DNA from: Prevotella sp.
GTDB lineage: Bacteria; Bacteroidota; Bacteroidia; Bacteroidales; Bacteroidaceae
NCBI GenBank assembly: GCA_017619375.1
Contig: JAFZSL010000075.1
Coordinates: 241,189 to 305,188 of the forward strand
Direction: 5' to 3'
DNA length: 64,000 bases
Translations under genes and position numbers: made by a program
Shown here: in pieces, positions 62,344-64,000 of the stretch
Numbering within the stretch: the stretch's first letter is position 1
How the letters are laid out: each line of letters starts with the position of its first letter
The notes under the pieces: generated by a model
Databases searched by the model: none
The model's input: the letters and a program-made list of their open reading frames with translations, nothing else
What the model was told of the DNA's origin: nothing

Positions 62344-63660
62344 CTATTCCCCGGTAAACTTGCCCACGAAGAGGATAACACCTGAGGATGCCTCACGGAT
62401 GACATATACGAAGGGACGGTTGGCGTGGAAGTTCGCCCTGGGGTATTCTATGGGTTTTGAAACTGAGTTCACCATCGTACCAGCCACGGTTACGGCGGCA
62501 GCCTCCGAGCCTTCCTCATTCACCTTGATTTTGGCCTTTTGACGCATCATCGCAATATAAACAGGCAGGTCGCACATGTTGCGTATTTCTTCACAATTGG
62601 GGTCGAAAGCCATTTTGACACCCATCCGCTTCATCAATCCAATCAACCCTTCATCCATATCGTTGGTGTCGGAAGTGGTCTCAAAGTTCGGCAGTTTCAG
62701 GTCCACTTCGTATGGGGAAACCATATTCATCAAGTTGTTGGAAAGGTTGACCGACTTTCCAATATTCGCTAAGATGGCAATGATGTCATCGGTGGTCTTG
62801 CCTTCCTCGGGTAGCATCACCGTCATGCTCCAATTGCCATTGCTATATGGGATGTCGACAGCAGCATAGGTGTCGTTCCTCAGGTAGTTGATGAGCACGG
62901 TCTGGTGCATCAAGGGTAGCTGCTTGTTGCCTTTCTCTGTAGTAAAGGTTTCCTTCCTGGTGTTCTTGGGGTCGAACTTCGAAGTCCAGTCGGCCTTGAA
63001 ATAGATGGCGTTGAGCAAATACGACATCATATTGGGGTCCACCTCGTCAAGGATGGTGGGAATCATGCCGTTGGTTTTGTCGTTGCACCAGCCGTTGATA
63101 TGGTCGAGGGTTTTCGACGAGGAGAAGTCGAGGGCTTCGGCCTTGGCATCATAATACATCTCCATGTCCTTTTGGAACTGTTCCTTCAAGGAATAGCGTT
63201 GGTTCAAGAAGATGGCGTTGGCGATATTGAGTTTCACCTTCGGATCCACTTTCGGCAAGTTGTCGATGAGGTTCTTGCAGTATTCGTTCACAGCCTTGAT
63301 GCCGCCCTCGTGGAAGCCCAGTGTCTGTTCCAGTTCCTGTTCCGTCTGCCCCGTGGCAGCATCGTTAACCATGCCCAAGACATAGGTGATACTCAAAGGC
63401 GAGTAGATGAAGCTCTTTCCGCTGCGGTCGGTCTCATTTACCGTTTTGAGGAAGTTGAGAGTGAACTGGTTGTTGTCATTGACGAAGACCTTCTGTGCCT
63501 GTGTCAGCTCTACAGGTTGCGACTCCGACAACATGTTCACCACTTGTTTTGTCTCGCTTGAATACTCATCATCAGAAGATGAACACGCCAGCATCACACC
63601 GCTCAGCATGATGGCTGCCAAAACATACAAACTCTTTTTCATAAACAGGTATTTTTTCAT
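62344..63660 (-). CDS. Serpin family protease inhibitor lipoprotein
   Basis: A 438-residue serpin anchored as a lipoprotein (MLSGVMLAC, then SSSDDEYSSE, acid-rich and so probably surface-exposed). Serpin landmarks are SFIYSPLSITYVLGMVNDAA, LNIANAIFLNQRYSL, MMSYLLNAIYFKADWTSKF and the end HANRPFVYVIREASSGVILF with VGKF. The reactive-centre hinge NEEGSEAAAVTVAGT fits the inhibitory pattern (E-E-G-S-E-A-A-A), so it is likely a working suicide inhibitor of serine or cysteine proteases. The predicted scissile region is about MVNS. Start 63660 or 63642 (MKKSLYVL) is possible. The partial lipocalin-like gene ends 20 bp upstream on the same strand. Confidence 0.93.
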   Translation of the reverse strand: MKKYLFMKKSLYVLAAIMLSGVMLACSSSDDEYSSETKQVVNMLSESQPVELTQAQKVFVNDNNQFTLNFLKTVNETDRSGKSFIYSPLSITYVLGMVNDAATGQTEQELEQTLGFHEGGIKAVNEYCKNLIDNLPKVDPKVKLNIANAIFLNQRYSLKEQFQKDMEMYYDAKAEALDFSSSKTLDHINGWCNDKTNGMIPTILDEVDPNMMSYLLNAIYFKADWTSKFDPKNTRKETFTTEKGNKQLPLMHQTVLINYLRNDTYAAVDIPYSNGNWSMTVMLPEEGKTTDDIIAILANIGKSVNLSNNLMNMVSPYEVDLKLPNFETTSDTNDMDEGLIGLMKRMGVKMAFDPNCEEIRNMCDLPVYIAMMRQKAKIKVNEEGSEAAAVTVAGTMVNSVSKPIEYPRANFHANRPFVYVIREASSGVILFVGKFTGE

Positions 63661-63680
63661 CTTTTTTCTTTTTTCTTTCT

Positions 63681-64000
63681 TTATTTGCGATAAAACCTAA
63701 GGTAAAGGCCGTTGTCGCCCCAGTTTTCGTTAGATACTTCATCCCATTCCATCCTGTCTTTCGAAAAACTCACTATGTCATATTCAAAGACCGTCTGGCC
63801 ATAATAGGATTCTGTGTTCGTGAGATTCAAAGTGATGTGGTTCCCGTTGATTTTGTACCTGAATGATTTTGTGGCATAAAGGCCAGTGCCCGTGCCATCA
63901 GGATTGAAGGTGAAAGGCCACATGTCGGCTGTGTCTGCATATTTGGGATTCTTACTCTGATGACTCGCCGACCATTCTCCAATCAATGATGATGGATTGA
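63681..64000 (-). CDS. Lipocalin-like small domain protein, partial (window edge)
   Basis: The frame is open beyond base 64000; about 106 residues are visible, ending KLRFYRK-like (LYLRFYRK). The visible start LIGEWSASHQSKNPKY and segments FTFNPDGTGTGLYATKSFRY, KINGNHITLNL and DIVSFSKDRMEWDEVS fit the small lipocalin-like beta-barrel domain common in Bacteroidota lipoproteins. The signal peptide and N-terminus lie outside the window. It probably shares a transcript with the serpin, 20 bp downstream. Confidence 0.7.
   Translation of the reverse strand, partial: NPSSLIGEWSASHQSKNPKYADTADMWPFTFNPDGTGTGLYATKSFRYKINGNHITLNLTNTESYYGQTVFEYDIVSFSKDRMEWDEVSNENWGDNGLYLRFYRK

Overview
The window looks like a chromosomal piece of a Bacteroidota genome, most likely Prevotella/Segatella-like. 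The signs are three SusC/SusD pairs, acid-rich lipoprotein signals, a DUF4270 lipoprotein, a methylmalonyl-CoA (succinate-propionate) gene set, and many promoters of the Bacteroidota type (-7 box TAnnTTTG, sometimes with a -33 TTG/TTTG 19-20 bp upstream). Everything was read from sequence; no database search was run.

Layout. 1-5.5 kb: the tail of a secreted protein with its terminator, tRNA-Gly(CCC) and tRNA-Thr(CGT), uvrA and a phosphate acetyl/butyryltransferase, separated by small intergenic repeats. 5.5-7.4 kb: a divergent pair, a sigma-like protein fused to a macro-like C-terminal domain and a von Willebrand A protein with an intact MIDAS. 7.8-10.2 kb: a three-gene unit of a short glycogen-synthase-like protein, a DUF4270 lipoprotein and a 42-residue protein. 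10.4-13.3 kb: methylmalonyl-CoA epimerase, carboxyltransferase (MmdA type), a 52-residue MmdE-like protein and a biotin carrier; the membrane beta subunit is not here. 13.7-21 kb: a TonB-dependent receptor, nitroreductase, KdsC-like phosphatase, Maf, RlmH and phosphoglucomutase.

21.2-38.6 kb is a polysaccharide utilisation region whose enzymes point to pectin, especially rhamnogalacturonan-I: a GH2 enzyme with Gln where the acid/base Glu is expected, a PL11 rhamnogalacturonan lyase, a large secreted multi-module protein, SusC, SusD, a surface lipoprotein with repeated modules, and a GH43 arabinanase broken by one missing base in a G run.

38.7-56.1 kb is a second, apparently single transcription unit of seven genes: FAS1 lipoprotein, SusC, SusD, FAS1 lipoprotein, FAS1 lipoprotein, SusC, SusD. 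It has a promoter in front, a 17-bp stem-loop behind, and no enzyme or regulator. This is the strongest candidate in the window for an undescribed surface system.

56.1-64 kb: a UmuD/UmuC pair, a zinc-ribbon membrane protein coupled to an esterase lipoprotein, a DUF4153-like membrane protein, a small lipoprotein, and a serpin lipoprotein downstream of a partial lipocalin-like gene. No CRISPR array, insertion sequence, rRNA or integrase was seen.
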